Positions 1-13,558 are shown, counted from the first letter of the stretch. The stretch: DNA of 64,000 nucleotides from Xiphias gladius (GCF_016859285.1 NC_053416.1:5661001-5725000), one strand, 5' to 3'. Numbers and translations are program-made. The notes: generated by a model not told the origin, from the letters alone.

Positions 1-1126
1 AATTCTGTATTTCTATGGAGACAAAGCCTTGAAACCAACCTATACATTTAATAAATAACTGTTTTCCCCCTTTCTATTAATTGACTTCTGTGAAATGCTA
101 TTACATCTTTGTAAAATAACAATAGCTCAAGATCTCTGAGTAACGCCCAGGCGTTGATTATATAAGTACTTCCGGGCTAACCTGAGTTCTTTGCTCATTT
201 TATGAGTGCAATGAGGTAACAGTATAATGTGTGTGTGCATAAGTCAAAACAAGGAAACAAGGTTATGTTATAAAGAAACTTTCCATGTAATTTTACACAA
301 CCTGACGTCGGCTCTGTGCTTCGATTCCCCCGCCGTTCCCCTGAACTGAGTCACATCACCAGCACAGAGGCTGTGGTTCATTCATCACGTAACAAATTGA
401 TTAGTGGAGCTTAAAGTAATTCTGAACTAGCATTAGAGTGAGAAAAACATTTAGTAGCCACCTCTAATAGTGGATGGTGAGTTAATCTTCAACATGCCGT
501 GTGGCTTTTTTAGGGGGAAGTTGAAATAAGAGTTTGTTACAGACTGGGGTGTAATATAGTCTGTGGCAGCTGATATAAACCATGGGCAGGGTATTTTTTT
601 TAAAGTGTGAAATAAGTGAAATACAACTTGCAATAGAGAATCCATTTGTCAGACATTTTGGGCGTAACATTTGTAAAAAAAAAAAAAAAGATTAATAAAG
701 CGGTAAAGTTTTTGGTGATCAGAGGAAACTCACTGACAGAGTTATAGTATTTCCTGGTAAATAAACCATTGCTACTCTAAAGTTGGTACTGGTGATTGTT
801 CTGTGACATGAAGATAAATAACATGTGACAAAAAACATACTATTGTTATTACATAACATCCGATCTCGGTGCCATTTTTCTTCAAGCGAGGTGACGACTG
901 GGCCAAACTCTCGTGGTGTCCGGGCTGCACATTAAAGTGGACTTTGGTCCGCAGGAGGCCATCACGGTTTTTATGGTATGGTCATCTGCCATGGAAGTGT
1001 CAACACTGGCATTGCTTGGCAAGACCATTGAAAACAGCGCTGTTCCCATGCAGGCGAATTACTGTTAAATCCCTGAGCTGTGTGATCAGCCCATATGGTG
1101 CGCATGGGGGGCCAGAGGGAGTGTGT

Positions 1127-1128
<2 letters not shown>

Positions 1129-1163
<35 letters not shown>
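1129..1163. repeat. (GT)n microsatellite
   Basis: About 17 uninterrupted GT dinucleotides read directly from the sequence. They explain the Cys-Val and Thr-His repeats in overlapping open frames. Confidence 0.95.
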
Positions 1164-1166
<3 letters not shown>

Positions 1167-1464
1167 ACACGTTGGGGGAGGGGAGTGTCCTGCCTGTGTG
1201 TATTTGCAAAGATGAAAATGAAATGTTTTTATTGAATTAGTCATATAATTCCAAATTATAGTGCAGGTTCTTTAAGGAACCCTACTCATTTTTGAAGGGT
1301 AACGTTTTCTCATAAGAGTTTATGAGTGAGCGTGTTTGTATTTGTCCTTGTGCACAGCTTGTGTCCACACAACCAAGATAAGAAATGATCAATTCTCCTT
1401 GTATACGCTGGTGTTTATACAAATTTCTCTCTTTTCTTGCCTCCCCAAGTAATCAGTCACAAGA

Positions 1465-1560
1465 GAGTACGGTGGCAAGAAAAAGTGTGTGAACCCTTTG
1501 GAGTTAAATTGTTTTCTGCATTAACTGGTCATAAAACGTGATCTGATCTTCTAAATTGTT
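1465..1560. repeat. Dispersed repeat fragment
   Basis: The phrases GGTGGCAAGAAAAAGTGTGT, GTGAACCCTTTGGAGTTAAA and GGTCATAAAACGTGATCTGA resemble a repeat I recall as widespread in fish genomes. The family assignment rests on recall, and no ends or target duplication are visible. Confidence 0.4.
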
Positions 1561-2300
1561 GAGATACTGTTGAGATATTGTTGTGGGCCAACGGACCAAC
1601 ATTGCCATCCTTGGCGGCGCGGCTAAAAATAATGTTTTGAATTTTTTTTCCCCTAAGGTTTGTTTAGGGAACGCTATGTGACCGAGTCACGGAGTGGCAT
1701 ACGGAGTGCTGGGGTCACAGTGGGGCTGGGGGTAAACCCGAAAAAGGCTTGGTCATCATCCAGCTAACTTCGAGTAAGCCTGGGCATTAGCAAGGTTGAG
1801 CTGAAGGCTTTGCTCCGACGACAGCTCCAACGAAATTTTAAACCTGGCGCACCTGCAGACAGTTCCACAGTCAATCAATGGATCAATCAAACTGCAAACC
1901 CCATATACTCACAACTCTTGTATGCCAGGCTAACATGGCTTTGACTGTGTGTATCTAAACTATCCCAGTGTTGCGGGAGAGGCCCAGATAGTGTTACAGC
2001 TGCAACAAAGCTCGGCCTCTACCCCGATAACTGTATCAATTCTCCTCGCGAATTGGCCTCATCACAAACAGATCATCTCTCTCAGCCCCAGACACCTTAT
2101 CACATAAACACACACACACACAGACACACACAACAGTGCTCATTAGTTTTCCCTCAGACGCTAACAAGCTCAGTGGCTCAAGGATAAGAGTTAACTCAGA
2201 GAGAAGAAAGAGGAAACATGGCGGAGGTGACCACGGTAAACCTTTGGTTCCAGTTTGGAGTCATGTAGTGGCGGAATTACCTGTACGCAATACTTGCAAT

Positions 2301-2357
2301 ATCTATCTCTCTATCCGTCTCTCTATCCGTCTCTCTATCTGTCTCTCTATCTATCCA

Positions 2358-2388
<31 letters not shown>

Positions 2389-2805
2389 ATCTTTCTCTCT
2401 ATCTATCTATCTATCTGTCTATCTTTCTATCTGTCCGTCTATCTATCTGTCTGTCTCTCTGCCTGTCTATCTGTCTCTCTGTCTATCTCTATCTGTCTGT
2501 CTGTCTATCTATCTGTCAATCTATCTGTCTATCTTTCTATCTGTCCGTCTATCTATCTGTCTGTCTCTCTGCCTGTCTATCTGTCTCTCTGTCTATCTCT
2601 ATCTGTCTGTCTGTCTATCTATCTGTCAATCTATCTGTCTATCTGTCTCTCTGTCTGTCAGTCTATCTGTCTGTCTGTCAGTCTCTCTATCTGTCTGTCA
2701 GTCTATCTGTCTGTCTATCTATGTGTCTGTCTCTCTGTCTGTCTGTCTGTCAGTCTCTCTATCTGTCTGTCAGTCTCTCTGTCTGTCTGTCTATGTGTCT
2801 GTCTC

Positions 2806-2848
<43 letters not shown>

Positions 2849-2899
2849 GTCTCTCTATCTGTCTGTCAGTCTCTCTGTCTGTCTATCTATGTGTCTGTC

Positions 2900-2958
<59 letters not shown>

Positions 2959-2987
2959 GTCTGTCTGTCTGTCTGTCTGTCAGTCTC

Positions 2988-3032
<45 letters not shown>

Positions 3033-3123
3033 ATCTGTCTGTCAGTCTATCTGTCTGTCTGTCTGTCTGTCTCTCTCTGTCTGTCTGTCTGTCTGTCTCT
3101 CTGTCTGTCTGTCTGTCTGTCTC

Positions 3124-3186
<63 letters not shown>

Positions 3187-3190
3187 GTCT
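2301..3190. repeat. Very long TCTG/TCTA microsatellite
   Basis: About 890 bp of near-pure tetranucleotide repeat: TCTG with interspersed TCTA, TCTC and occasional GTCA or GTCC units. The left third is richer in TCTA and contains an exact longer-period duplication: the block beginning near 2519 repeats one near 2455. The right third is long pure (TCTG)n. Overlapping 300+ codon 'LSVCLS' open frames on the plus strand come only from the absence of stops in this repeat. Confidence 0.97.
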
Positions 3191-3240
3191 GATATCTTAT
3201 GACTTGCTACATTCCTGGTTAAGCCTCACACACTCTGCAG

Positions 3241-3530
3241 CTTAAAGCTGCACTAATCGATATGTTAAACATTGATGCGGGATGAAATGACGGTGTGATA
3301 TGTGCGAGGTATCAGTAGTAATGATGGACTCACAGAGAATTATCCCCCCTTCTGGAGTTCCCCTCAGCCTGACAGAGCTTTCCAGTATATCGTTTCATTG
3401 TTCCGATTTTATGGTCCCGGATCTTTAATATAGCCGACTTTGTTTCCAGCTGCAGAGATCGGCTTTTTCTAAAGTTAGGGACTGGCTGTTGAAAGTAGCC
3501 TGACATTTGACAAATGAACAGCCGGATATT
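3241..3530. mobile_element. Fragment of a dispersed teleost repeat beginning TTAAAGCTGCACTAATC
   Basis: It begins with TTAAAGCTGCACTAATCGAT and continues through phrases such as CACAGAGAATTATCCCCC and CCTCAGCCTGACAGAGCTTT. The matching end in inverted form (TGCAGCTTTAA) occurs in this window at ~6415-6426 and ~35425-35435, which suggests an element with inverted ends. Non-autonomous status is inferred because no coding capacity is visible. Confidence 0.5.
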
Positions 3531-3840
3531 TATTTTTTATATACTGCCTGACTTAGTTTGGCAACGACCTATAGCCTGTGTCCAATCTATTAAATGTGGG
3601 CCCCGATATCTGTTTGAAAGTGTAGAAACAAATTGTCAATTGATTAGCTGAATGTTGAGCGATGGATAGAACATAAAGTTTTTATCGTTGCCGTTACGCT
3701 CGTGAACCCTTCCCCGGCTTCCGTGTGGCCGGCTGGATAAATAAGAGCAAAATAAAAATCAACGCATCACGCCGTGCGAGGTGACGCCGAATTTCAATAA
3801 TTTTGAGACTCTGAACTGGCTCGGGTGTAAAGTAAGCAAC

Positions 3841-3846
3841 TTTATT
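3841..3846 (-). terminator. usp2: Candidate poly(A) signal of usp2 (distal)
   Basis: AATAAA on the minus strand about 875 bp past the usp2 stop codon. A closer AATAAA lies at 4498-4503. Mammalian USP2 transcripts also have a sizeable 3' UTR. Which signal is used cannot be decided from sequence. Confidence 0.35.
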
Positions 3847-4497
3847 TGTGGAAGAAGTATTACTGATGCATATTTACACAGCTGCTTTGGTATGTCTGGC
3901 TTATCCACAGTACAGTTACATTCACTGTGCTGCCCATAAATACTATACAAAAATAAAATGTACTTTGACATCAAACATCCCCTCTCCGTTAGCGGATTTC
4001 CACTGTTCTAAGAGGAGAACCACATCCCCTCTGTTAAGTGACACGAGTATGCACTTTAAATTACTGTCATCACATTAAATAGAATAAATTATATCTCGCA
4101 GTCTCTGTAATGTCCTCACGCAATAATGTCCTTAAGGCTGATAGTCCATGTTCAAAGTGCAAAAAAAAAAAGAATAAAAATCCACTCAATTGACAAGAAA
4201 AGGAATAAATTCAGGTCCACGAACAGTTGTTGTAAGATCCTTCTTTTTTTTTTTTGGAATGAAAACAAACTAGAAAAACCTCGTTTTCTGAGTCCACTGC
4301 TGCATGTGCACGCCGAAGAAAGTGTTGTGCTCCGAACAGACATTTTAGGTTTTAACTGACAGCTGTGCATGGAGCTGAATTTTTTTTTTGACAATGAAAG
4401 CAGCATTTTCCCGGTGTCATTTCAGCTCCTCCCGACACATGAGCTGCCGCTCATCTTGTGTTGCTTCCGTGCAAACACCCTTCACATCCACCCTTTT

Positions 4498-4503
4498 TTT
4501 ATT
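4498..4503 (-). terminator. usp2: Candidate poly(A) signal of usp2 (proximal)
   Basis: AATAAA on the minus strand about 217 bp beyond the usp2 stop, in a 3' UTR-like stretch rich in A/T homopolymers. Confidence 0.35.
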
Positions 4504-4622
4504 TCTCTCAAGAAAAAAAAAACAACCATTGAGATGAAGGTTAAAGGGTGTTTTGTTTTTTTTCTTTTTTCTCAGCATGTGTTTGTGCTCCATATACACA
4601 GTCTGTAAAGGCAGGACTTCCT

Positions 4623-4633
4623 CCACTAGGTGG
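4623..4633. promoter_or_regulatory. CTCF-like core motif CCACTAGGTGG
   Basis: The 11-mer fits the CTCF core consensus CCASYAGRKGG at every position and is nearly palindromic. It lies ~90 bp beyond the usp2 stop, inside the presumed 3' UTR. A single motif match is weak evidence of binding. Confidence 0.3.
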
Positions 4634-4719
4634 AGCTCTCTCCTAACAGGCAGTGTCTGACTCCATTTTTTTTTTTTTTTTTTTTTGGTGTGGTGCAGCT
4701 TGTCACTCCTCCACAGCGT

Positions 4720-4825
4720 CTAAAGCCGACACGTCTGATATTTGCTGTGCGGGGAAGCGGTGAGCTCGTAGAAGAGGACGTAGGCGTTGCTGCTGCGAAC
4801 CTGGCTGGAAGACATTGGGCTCACC
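4720..4825 (-). CDS. usp2: usp2 last coding exon
   Basis: Encodes [20 protein letters not shown] then [14 protein letters not shown] and a TAG stop. The NAYVLFYEL block is the conserved end of the USP fold. The C-terminal tail is longer than the human one. Confidence 0.92.
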
Positions 4826-6997
4826 CTGCAAGGAACACACGATACGCACCGTAGTTATGACACTGAAAGCCCCAGAGCATCGTTTCTCAGAGAACAAATG
4901 CTTGAATTAAGGCTTTTTAAAAAAAAGTATTAACATATTTCTTTCGTTAAATATGTCCACAAACCTCCTGAATTAAATATGGCCGCAAAACTATCCTTAC
5001 AACATTTTGTCAAAACCACACAGATCCCACTACCAAGCACAGGCTCACACAGGCAATGTACACACGCATGCTTTGCACTAAATCTGCACATTTCATTTGG
5101 CATCAAGCAGAAACACCTTTACAAAGCTAGAATGGGGTCATTTCTGTGACAGCGGGTGAATAGGGGACACTTGAATTAGACTACACAGCTTTCCGCTAAT
5201 CTGATAAGATGAAAAAGTGAGGTGATATGACGAGGCGTGAGCAGACGTGAGCTGATACCTGGAGTCGTTGTAGCTGTACCACTCCCCCAGTGCTGGGTTC
5301 CTGCAGTAAGCCGTGTAATGGCCTCCCACAGCATTTCCGGAGTGGTTGGATACTGCGTACAGGTTATACACGGCGCGCTCTGCGGGGGGAAGGGGGGAGA
5401 GACAACACTGTCACCCAACGCCAGCGCAGGCAGTACCCATCAAATCCAGCCCACCTCGGAAAAGTAGGTCTGTCTCGGGCAGACACTTACCGCTGCTCTC
5501 GGAGGCAAACTCCCGCAGGTCCAGCTCTCTGAGGGGAAAGTTGACGTAAGTGGAGAGTTTGTTCGCTCGGACGTTAGAGTCTGAGAAGCGCTTCAGGTCT
5601 GAGAGGAACACTGAGTCAAGGAACAGAACCCGATTTAAAATAACTTATAACTGCACTTATTGTACTTTAAGGGCAATTCTAAGGCGCTCGGCCTTCACAG
5701 CAGTATTTCAAATGTACCTCTGCTCCACTACATTTCAAATATAGTAAATTCATAAAATAATAGTTTAAATACTTCGTATTTAACTCCACTTTCCTCCACA
5801 GCGTCTGTTTGGCTAGTTCTGTAACAGGTGAACTTTAACAGCTCATGAAATATGGTGCACCGACAAGTTCGGCGTTTCACAGACTAGTCAGACTTAGCGC
5901 CACTTGGACCACCTTAAACATTAAGAAACTCGGTGCTCTGAGGCCCCATGGGAGTTCTACTTTTCATAATTAGTACTTTCACTTTTCATAAACTGCACTG
6001 CTTGATTTTGTTTTGGCCACTTGGAGGCAGTGTCCGGTCTTATTTTAGCTCTGTTGTTGGTCTCCGCCAACTCCTTTAGCTGATACGCGCTCCACTATCT
6101 TCACTAGCCAGTTGCTAACCAGTCTGTCGGCTCTTTGGCGCTGAGCAGCCAGTGTACGGTGGGGTCTTTCAGACCCTTTTTTTTTTTTTTTTTTTTTTTG
6201 GGCTGAAAACAGCTGCGTGCGGCTGCTTGAATCAAGGGTTGTGAAAGCAGACGTTACCGCGCCGGGAAAACAAAACCACGAGCTAAAAGAGGCTGAAAAG
6301 CCTGAAGAGATCTGCAAGGTTTGCTGATAATTTTCTGTGGGTTCATCATATGAGCGACACTTTTGACATTAAACATAGTCATGTGATCCATTGTTAATGG
6401 AAAGAACACAGACTAGTGCAGCTTTAAGTTTTGACTATAATGCTTCTGTGCTATTACTCAAGTAAAATATCGAAATGTAGCGTATATTTATTTAATATAT
6501 ATTTATTTAATATGTTATCAGGAAGACTGCTCTCATTCAAATGCATCTGCATTTTGTAAGTGTTAAGCAAATGGTGCAAAGATGTGAGGACAAGGATACG
6601 AAGCACGAGGATCTGAGGGAACTTCTGGATGCTGAATCTTTTCGTGCATTTCCTCCTGGCTTTGCACCTGTTGCATGTCTGAGAGAGGGGAGACAAACAC
6701 GGGGAGGCAGTGAGATGCTGCTGCCGCCGCCGTATAATCCACGTGTCATCTTTACAGAGGAATCTGGAGTGGGTGGTGTGTTGTGTGGGGCCTCTTACCG
6801 GTCTCTCGTCCCCATCCAGCACATCCTCTTTGGTGAAGAGTCTCAAACAGTCTTTGAGAGTCACTTCGCCGGAGCTCTTCTGCGGAGACACAGAGCGTGT
6901 CCGGTCAATAAAAAGTAAACTATAAGACTTTATAGCCCAGTCAATACTATCTTACAAAATACTGTTGGTTAGCCAATATGTGAAAAACCTGTGAAAA

Positions 6998-7041
<44 letters not shown>

Positions 7042-10000
7042 GCCTGTGCGCTTACCTGCGCAACCGGCACTGATAGGTCCCAGAATGGCTCAAACACAGT
7101 GGAGCGGAAGCTGCAGACGGTGCAGGTCAGGGAGCTTCTCAGCTGTCCAACGAAGATATCTAAAGGCAGAAACAAAAGCCGGAGGGTCAGATTTATTATG
7201 TGTATAAATTCAAGAACGCATCCAGGTAATCGTGCAGCCGTGGCTCAAAAATTAATTACCCACTACTTTGCTGTCCTCTCTCTCCAAGTACATGTTCCAC
7301 ATCCGCTGGCCTTTTTCATCATCCCTGTGAAGGAAAGTCGTTTCACATATTTGGGGAGTGACATAAAAGTTCAGAAATGGCCGAGTGACTGCGAAACCAG
7401 AAGTACCGCAGCCCGATCGGGCATGCAGCAGAAATGTGAACGGCCGTGAAAGGTGTCAGTGACATGGGCAGTTATGAGTGACTTATTGGGAGCGGAGGGG
7501 CAGAGGTGGCCTGCATGCAGACTTACGAGAGGTGGTCAAAGTCTTCGACCGACACTTTAGGGCGGACTGTCACTCGGTTCACTTCACTGTGGAGACCATC
7601 CAGTAACGAACGCAGAAATTCCTGGGCGTCCTGCTGACTGTAGGGAGAAAGATTTCAATGGGCCCCTTTACTCATCTCACTGAATTCTTTTTGAACTGCA
7701 TGAAGTGACTTTCAGTGAAAAGGCTGACGGGCAGGACGAGGGAAGACTTACTTGCAACCCACAAATTTGGGAGCGTATCTCTGGATCTGGTTCCTGAAAT
7801 CAGACGGACTGATGACCTCGTTGTTCACAGACGACCACAGGCTTTGAGTCAGCTTAGCAAACTCTGAGACAGGAGGCGAAACGGAAAGGGGGCATAATCG
7901 TGAAAAAAGACGTTCCTTTGGTTCACACGTGTGCAATCTGTGAGCGACGCCATCCTTCGCAGAATAACACAATACCACAAAATTCAATATGTGTGCTATT
8001 TTAAAGGGAACTCCGTAACTCTAAACCTGTTGTTGATAAAACGGTGATACCGATTGGATCTCCTCTAAACTAAATGTACTGCATTTTGCCACAAATTCAC
8101 TGATACTGCATTTTGAAAGCAATCGGCTTTCCTAAACTTCCCGGCATGCCTGAGTTAGGTTGCGGATTTCTAACCTTGTGTAAGAAACTTCTGTATATCA
8201 AGCTATGTCGCAAACCCGAGGGAGATTTGTATCTATTTGTAAGAAGATAAATATTGTATTTTAAACCCGATGTGCATGAAGACAAGAAAAGTGCGTGGAC
8301 TCCACCAGGGTTGATTTCTATGTAAGAAAACCCATAATGAAAATCTCAGCCTAACCTCACCGTCACGTGTTATTCTTGGCCACGGCAAGTCATTCTTGAC
8401 TCTGGGATTAACACGTGTGACGAAATACTCTCAGCCCAGAGTCCACTCACTAACACCTGTATCTCCCGGTCCTCACCGGGGAGTGGAACTGGGACCGGTG
8501 TCCTCGTGTGCCGCTGATGGCGGTGTGCTGACGTTTTCCGGGCGTTGCAGCGGAGTCGCGTGGCTCGGTGAACGGAACTGAACCAGTATCCATGCGAAAA
8601 GTGAGACGCTGTTGAAAGCTGTTCAGCAGCTACTAAGTCGACCTTGAGCTGAGTTTCTTTTGTCACATAAATTAATCGAAAAACGAAACCACATCTGAAC
8701 AAAGAACTAGGCGAGGCAACTTTTTTTGTACTAATTACAGAGACATTTTACAAAGTTGTGGTCCAAAAAAAAATTGGGGCTTTTTGAAGTAAACAATGGG
8801 AAAGCAAGTGTTTTTATTAAAACATGCTCACATTGGAGTGAGTGACCTCTGAGAATTTGCTGTGCAAACACCACCGCTAAAAAGCCCCGCAGGGGTGAAA
8901 TTCCTTTTCGCTTTATGCAAGCGCATATTTCCCTTTGCTCAAAATCACGACTGGAGTATTATGTGATCCGACCGCGGTTAGGTGGGTTTAGTTAGGTATC
9001 TGACCCGAGCGCAGCTTGACCATTTAGATTCGGTTCACCCCCCCCCCCTCAGTGAAAGTGAGCCTTTTAGTGATCGGTGTATAAAGTTGTCTAAAGATCC
9101 TTAGCAGTGAGTTAGTGCAGCATAGCAATATATGTATTTAGTTTAAGACTAGAGAGTAATAAAGTGCCCATAAGCTAAAAATCCGTGACCTAGTGCCGAG
9201 CCATAAAGTGACTCGAGTTCCCCGTGATGCTGATAACATGCGGTTTAATGGCTCAGAGTCTCGTCCTACCTTCCATGAGGGCAGTGCTAGTCGTACAGTT
9301 GCTGTTGAGGTCTGTGCGATGGATGTTTCTCAGGCAGTAATCTCTCAGCTCCGGCGTGTTACTCAGACATTGTAGGATGGAGTTCATGAAACACTGCAAA
9401 TTACAAAACAGCAAAATAAACAAATTAATGAATAAATAAATAGATAAACCCACAAGAATTCATTAAATGAAGATCGAGACTCAGTTGGTGGTGTCACCAG
9501 CTCAAAGTGCAGCGTGATGTAAAGTATATTAGGCCCCAAAGTGAAGTAGGAGCACTTACCGTGTTGCCCAGGTTCCTCAGCCCCACCAGGCCTTGAGGGC
9601 TCTTGTTCTGTGCAAAGAAAAAGAGAAGAGGTTCTCGTTTACCCACGTACACGTTGGGGAAAGGTATAACACAGCGTGGGAAACACTCGACAGGCAGCCA
9701 GACAGAGAAGCACAGACGTGTAATTAATTTGTTCAGTAATCAAAATTCTGCAGGCTTTCGGACAGTATGCGAGGAGACGCCAAACCCTCAAGCTCCATGT
9801 GCAGATGCTCCCTTTTCGTTGACTTTAAACTGACAAACACAACGTTCGAGCCATTTTTTTTTTACCACTGCATCGACCACAGTCCCGAAAAATCCAGCGA
9901 AAAAACTACTACGAAAAGATTTTCACATGGGCACAAATGGGTTGCTGGTAAAACTTGGGGACCCCAGATGGGACTGAATCACATGAAAATCTCAATTGGC

Positions 10001-12335
10001 TCCGTATGGGCTCTGTATGTGCCAATGTGGGTCATTAGTGGGGCCAATTGTGTTTTTGACTGTTGTTTGCTTGATTGTTGTTTGTTCGTTTTAGACCCGA
10101 GTCTAGGTCCCCCCCCCTCCTTTTGTTCCAATCACAATGTTCTGGCTGATGATCAAGGCCCAGAGGGGCTAGAAGTGGGGTCCTCGTGTGTAAAACTGGG
10201 CCCTAAAGGGGATATGTTTAATTACCATAAGGCTGACAGTCCTCCGAACTATTGCCTTTTGTGTTACCTCAATGATCTTAACATGTCAGATGAATGTGGT
10301 AAGATGTGTTGATGCTCAAAGTGTCCATGTAAATTAAAGTACACAGGGCTTCAGATAGTTATTCTTAATGACGCCAATCGCATGATAGCAACCCCATTCA
10401 CATTCCCTCAAGTGTCGATAAGCCACGGAGGGACTTGGCACCATTCGCTCAAAGCGAACCATATAATGGCCACGTTGCCGACGGCTTGGCAGCGCACCGC
10501 GCTGTGGAGAGCAGCTACTGTTCCCCCACGTGCTCCGATGAAAGGCCAGTGTGTCCTGACCCCTCTCTCTGCACCGACGAGCCCGACCACTCGCGCCACG
10601 GTGACGTCACGCGAGCGTGCCATGCGGACCGGAGGAAAAAAAAGGTGGTGTCGAGTTGTTTTTTTTTTTTTGTTTTACTTGTGTGTGTGCGTTTCACATC
10701 ATTGCAGGATTCGAGGATTAGCTTGTTGACTTGTCCGGTGCCACTGGTAGCGAAGTGTTAATCGCCCGTCGGGCTGAGACTGACGCAGCGTTCTGAAAGC
10801 CACTGCACAACTACTGATTGTGTCACTTTTAAAACTTTGACCGCTGGTGTGTGTCCCACCAAGAAACTCCAGAGCGATCACGAGCGGCCGGCATTCCCCC
10901 CCATATCTCGTTCTTGCCGGGCTGGAAACGCTCCGACACACAACGTTTGGACCGCGGTGGCACAAATAAGCCCGATGACAATGGAGCAGTGTGTATCAGG
11001 CCCCTGCGGGCTGGGCGATCGGGCCCCCAGTTGCCCGTATCCTTTGTGACAGCCGCTCCCAGTCAGCGATGATCTGTGGTGACTTTGCAGATCAAGAGGT
11101 CAGGACATCCAGGTCAAATCGAACTAAACTTGGTGAAATGTGTACAGCAGCTGGGACTGCTTCACACTGAAATATAGTCACTCGCATGCTGTTGTAGCCA
11201 AGACGGTCCAGGATCTTTTCACTTTAAAGCCAAATTTGGTCGGGTTTTTAACGTAGACCTCCAGATGTCTTTTGACCCGCGGACCACCGGGTCATTGCTC
11301 ACTGAGCTGCCAACTGCCTATTATCAAAAACTTAGCTGGACAAATCGAGTTCGTAAATTAGGGCGAATCAAATCAGCCATACAGACGGTATAGTGCTCAA
11401 ATAAAATTCTTTGCTTCTATTTAAAAGTAGCGATCTAGCAGACTAGAGTTCTTGGTATCCGACCCAAACCCACCAAAAAAAAAAAAAAAAAGCATCAAGT
11501 TTCAGGTCAGGTTTGGGCAGTTTTGTCGCCTGAAGCCTGCAGCTCAGTCATGCGTAGGATCGATCATTTTCACATCCGATTCTGTAAGAAAACAGATTGT
11601 ATATATAAATAAATAGCTATAAAATATAGCTTCAGATCTGGGCTGTATCAGTCGAGTTAAGGTCGGGACTTACGGGCCGGGTGTGGGTCTGTGTTTTAGG
11701 CTCATGCCGAACTCTAGCAGGGGCCGAGTGGAGCCAATCGAAAATATCGATAAAATGAGTATTTAAAAAACAACAGTCACACACTTTTAATCTTCCTACT
11801 GCTAATAGAACACTCATTTAAATGTGTTTGATTTGCAGCAAGAACTGTCCCGTGATCAGCGCCCGGTCAGTCCGGTTATCTGTTCCAGAGACATTTTATT
11901 GCAGTGGGGAGTCCATCTAAATGCCACCGGCCTAGATACGGTTCTCCCTGAACACGTAGTGACGATAACTGCGTTGGTCACATGAGCAGGCTGGACGCGC
12001 GCTCTCTGTGCCACCCAGACGCGCGCTCCGTGCGCAGCCACAGCCTCGGAGCGTTAACAGGTGACACATTGACCCGTGACCTGCAGCTCAACCACCCCCC
12101 CCCCGAACGAGGAAACACGGTAACCTGGGGCAACAGGTCGCGCGTCTGCGACCTCTGCTGACGGCCGGAGGGCGTGGGTGTAGGCGCAGCCGCACATGCG
12201 CAAACCGAGCGTCGGCACCAGCCGCTCGTGAGTCGCCTGAAGGTGACGGGAGTTTATTCTTAACGGGACACCGAGTTTTCACTGTCGGTTTTGGTCAATT
12301 TGCTGTTGCTAGGGAACGAAACACACGTACCTCCC

Positions 12336-12366
<31 letters not shown>

Positions 12367-13522
12367 TGCGGGTTCCGATTTTATTGTCCCGTTAAGTCGT
12401 CCAAGTGGAACTGTGGCGATATAAGCTACTAGCAGCCTGCTTGGCTGGACTTATTCCCCGCCCCCCCCCCCTCTCTCTGCCTCCGCCCCGGCGGCGTTTC
12501 AAGGTGACCATATGGTGCGCGTCCCGGTCTCTGCCGCGCTGCTCCCAGTGAATGCGGGCACACTCGGCGGGCGGCGGCCTGTCGTTTAAAAGGACCCGTC
12601 CAAAAAAAAAAAAAAAAACCCTGAGGGCACCATGCGTTTGTGTTGTGAACAAGACGCGCTCTCCGGCGCCGGCATTGGCGGGACTTCTGAGAGAGGGAGG
12701 CCGCTGGGGAACGCGATGTACCCGACCGGCTTTGGCGTGCCTGGTCGAACACGTGACCGGAGAAGAAGCATTCCCGCGAAGCTCGCGGTGCCAGCCGCGC
12801 CGCTCCCTTGGAAACAGTATAAGCATAAATCTCTGCGACGTGACAGGCCGGGAAAGGTGCAAAACACCATAAACAAGTAGAGGTACCTTTATTTTTTCTC
12901 CTGAAGCTGCGCTAAAAAGGAGAAAATAATAGTAATAAATAAAAATATCTCCTTCATTAGGAAAATAAAGTCTTTAAAATGCGTCAGGAATGAGGTCACG
13001 GAGTTATGGATTTCCACGGTTGTCTTCCGGTTGACCGGAGCGATAAAATGCCAAATTCCCCGGTTCCTTTATCTCGAAGGCGAAGGTGTGTGCAAGATTT
13101 TCTGGTCGCCTAAGAGCTTAAAAAAAAAAAAAAAACAACCACATCACAAGCAACTACTCGACCGGACCGAGAAACAGTTTGCGCCGGTAGAGGCCGCGTG
13201 GACCCCAGTGTGAACGCAGCCGTGCGAGCCGCGGGAGGGCGCGGGCCGTCCGGGGGACACCGGTCAACATCACCTGGAGAGTCAGGACAGGACGAGGAGG
13301 ACAGGCAGGCGAACGCCTTCACGCTGGCGTAAACACCTCCAAACCACCGTGGACACGTATGTGCAGCGCCCCGCGTGCGTGCGTGTGTGTGTGTGTCTGT
13401 GTGTGTGTGTGTGTGTGTGATAACAAAATGTGCTGTACAGATGATAAGTCTGGACACATTCCTTATCAGCAGAGCTCCTTCCTATTACGCAACAAATGTC
13501 ACCCCCCCCATTGTGCTCCAGC

Positions 13523-13558
<36 letters not shown>

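Larger units (their letters stand above)
1..2300. other. Intergenic stretch, no gene recognised
   Basis: No reading frame here resembles a known protein, and the open frames at 451-670 and 869-1240 lack splice or homology support. The stretch is mostly AT-rich, with a (GT)n run and one dispersed-repeat fragment listed separately. It lies beyond the 3' end of usp2. Confidence 0.6.

Noticed and set aside
895..1070. Plus-strand open stretch containing KVDFGPQEAITVFMVW
   Set aside because: About 58 codons without stop, but no homologue I know, no clear acceptor and no neighbouring exons.
2136..3245. 369-codon plus-strand open frame rich in Leu-Ser-Val-Cys
   Set aside because: It is a translation of the TCTG/TCTA microsatellite, which has no stop codons in these frames.
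9767..10312. 181-codon plus-strand open frame in usp2 intron 1
   Set aside because: No recognisable domain, antisense inside an intron, and skewed low-complexity composition. No splice or promoter support.
12392..12862. 156-codon minus-strand open frame in usp2 intron 1
   Set aside because: GC-rich sequence with a poly-Phe run from a poly(A) tract. No domain or splice support.
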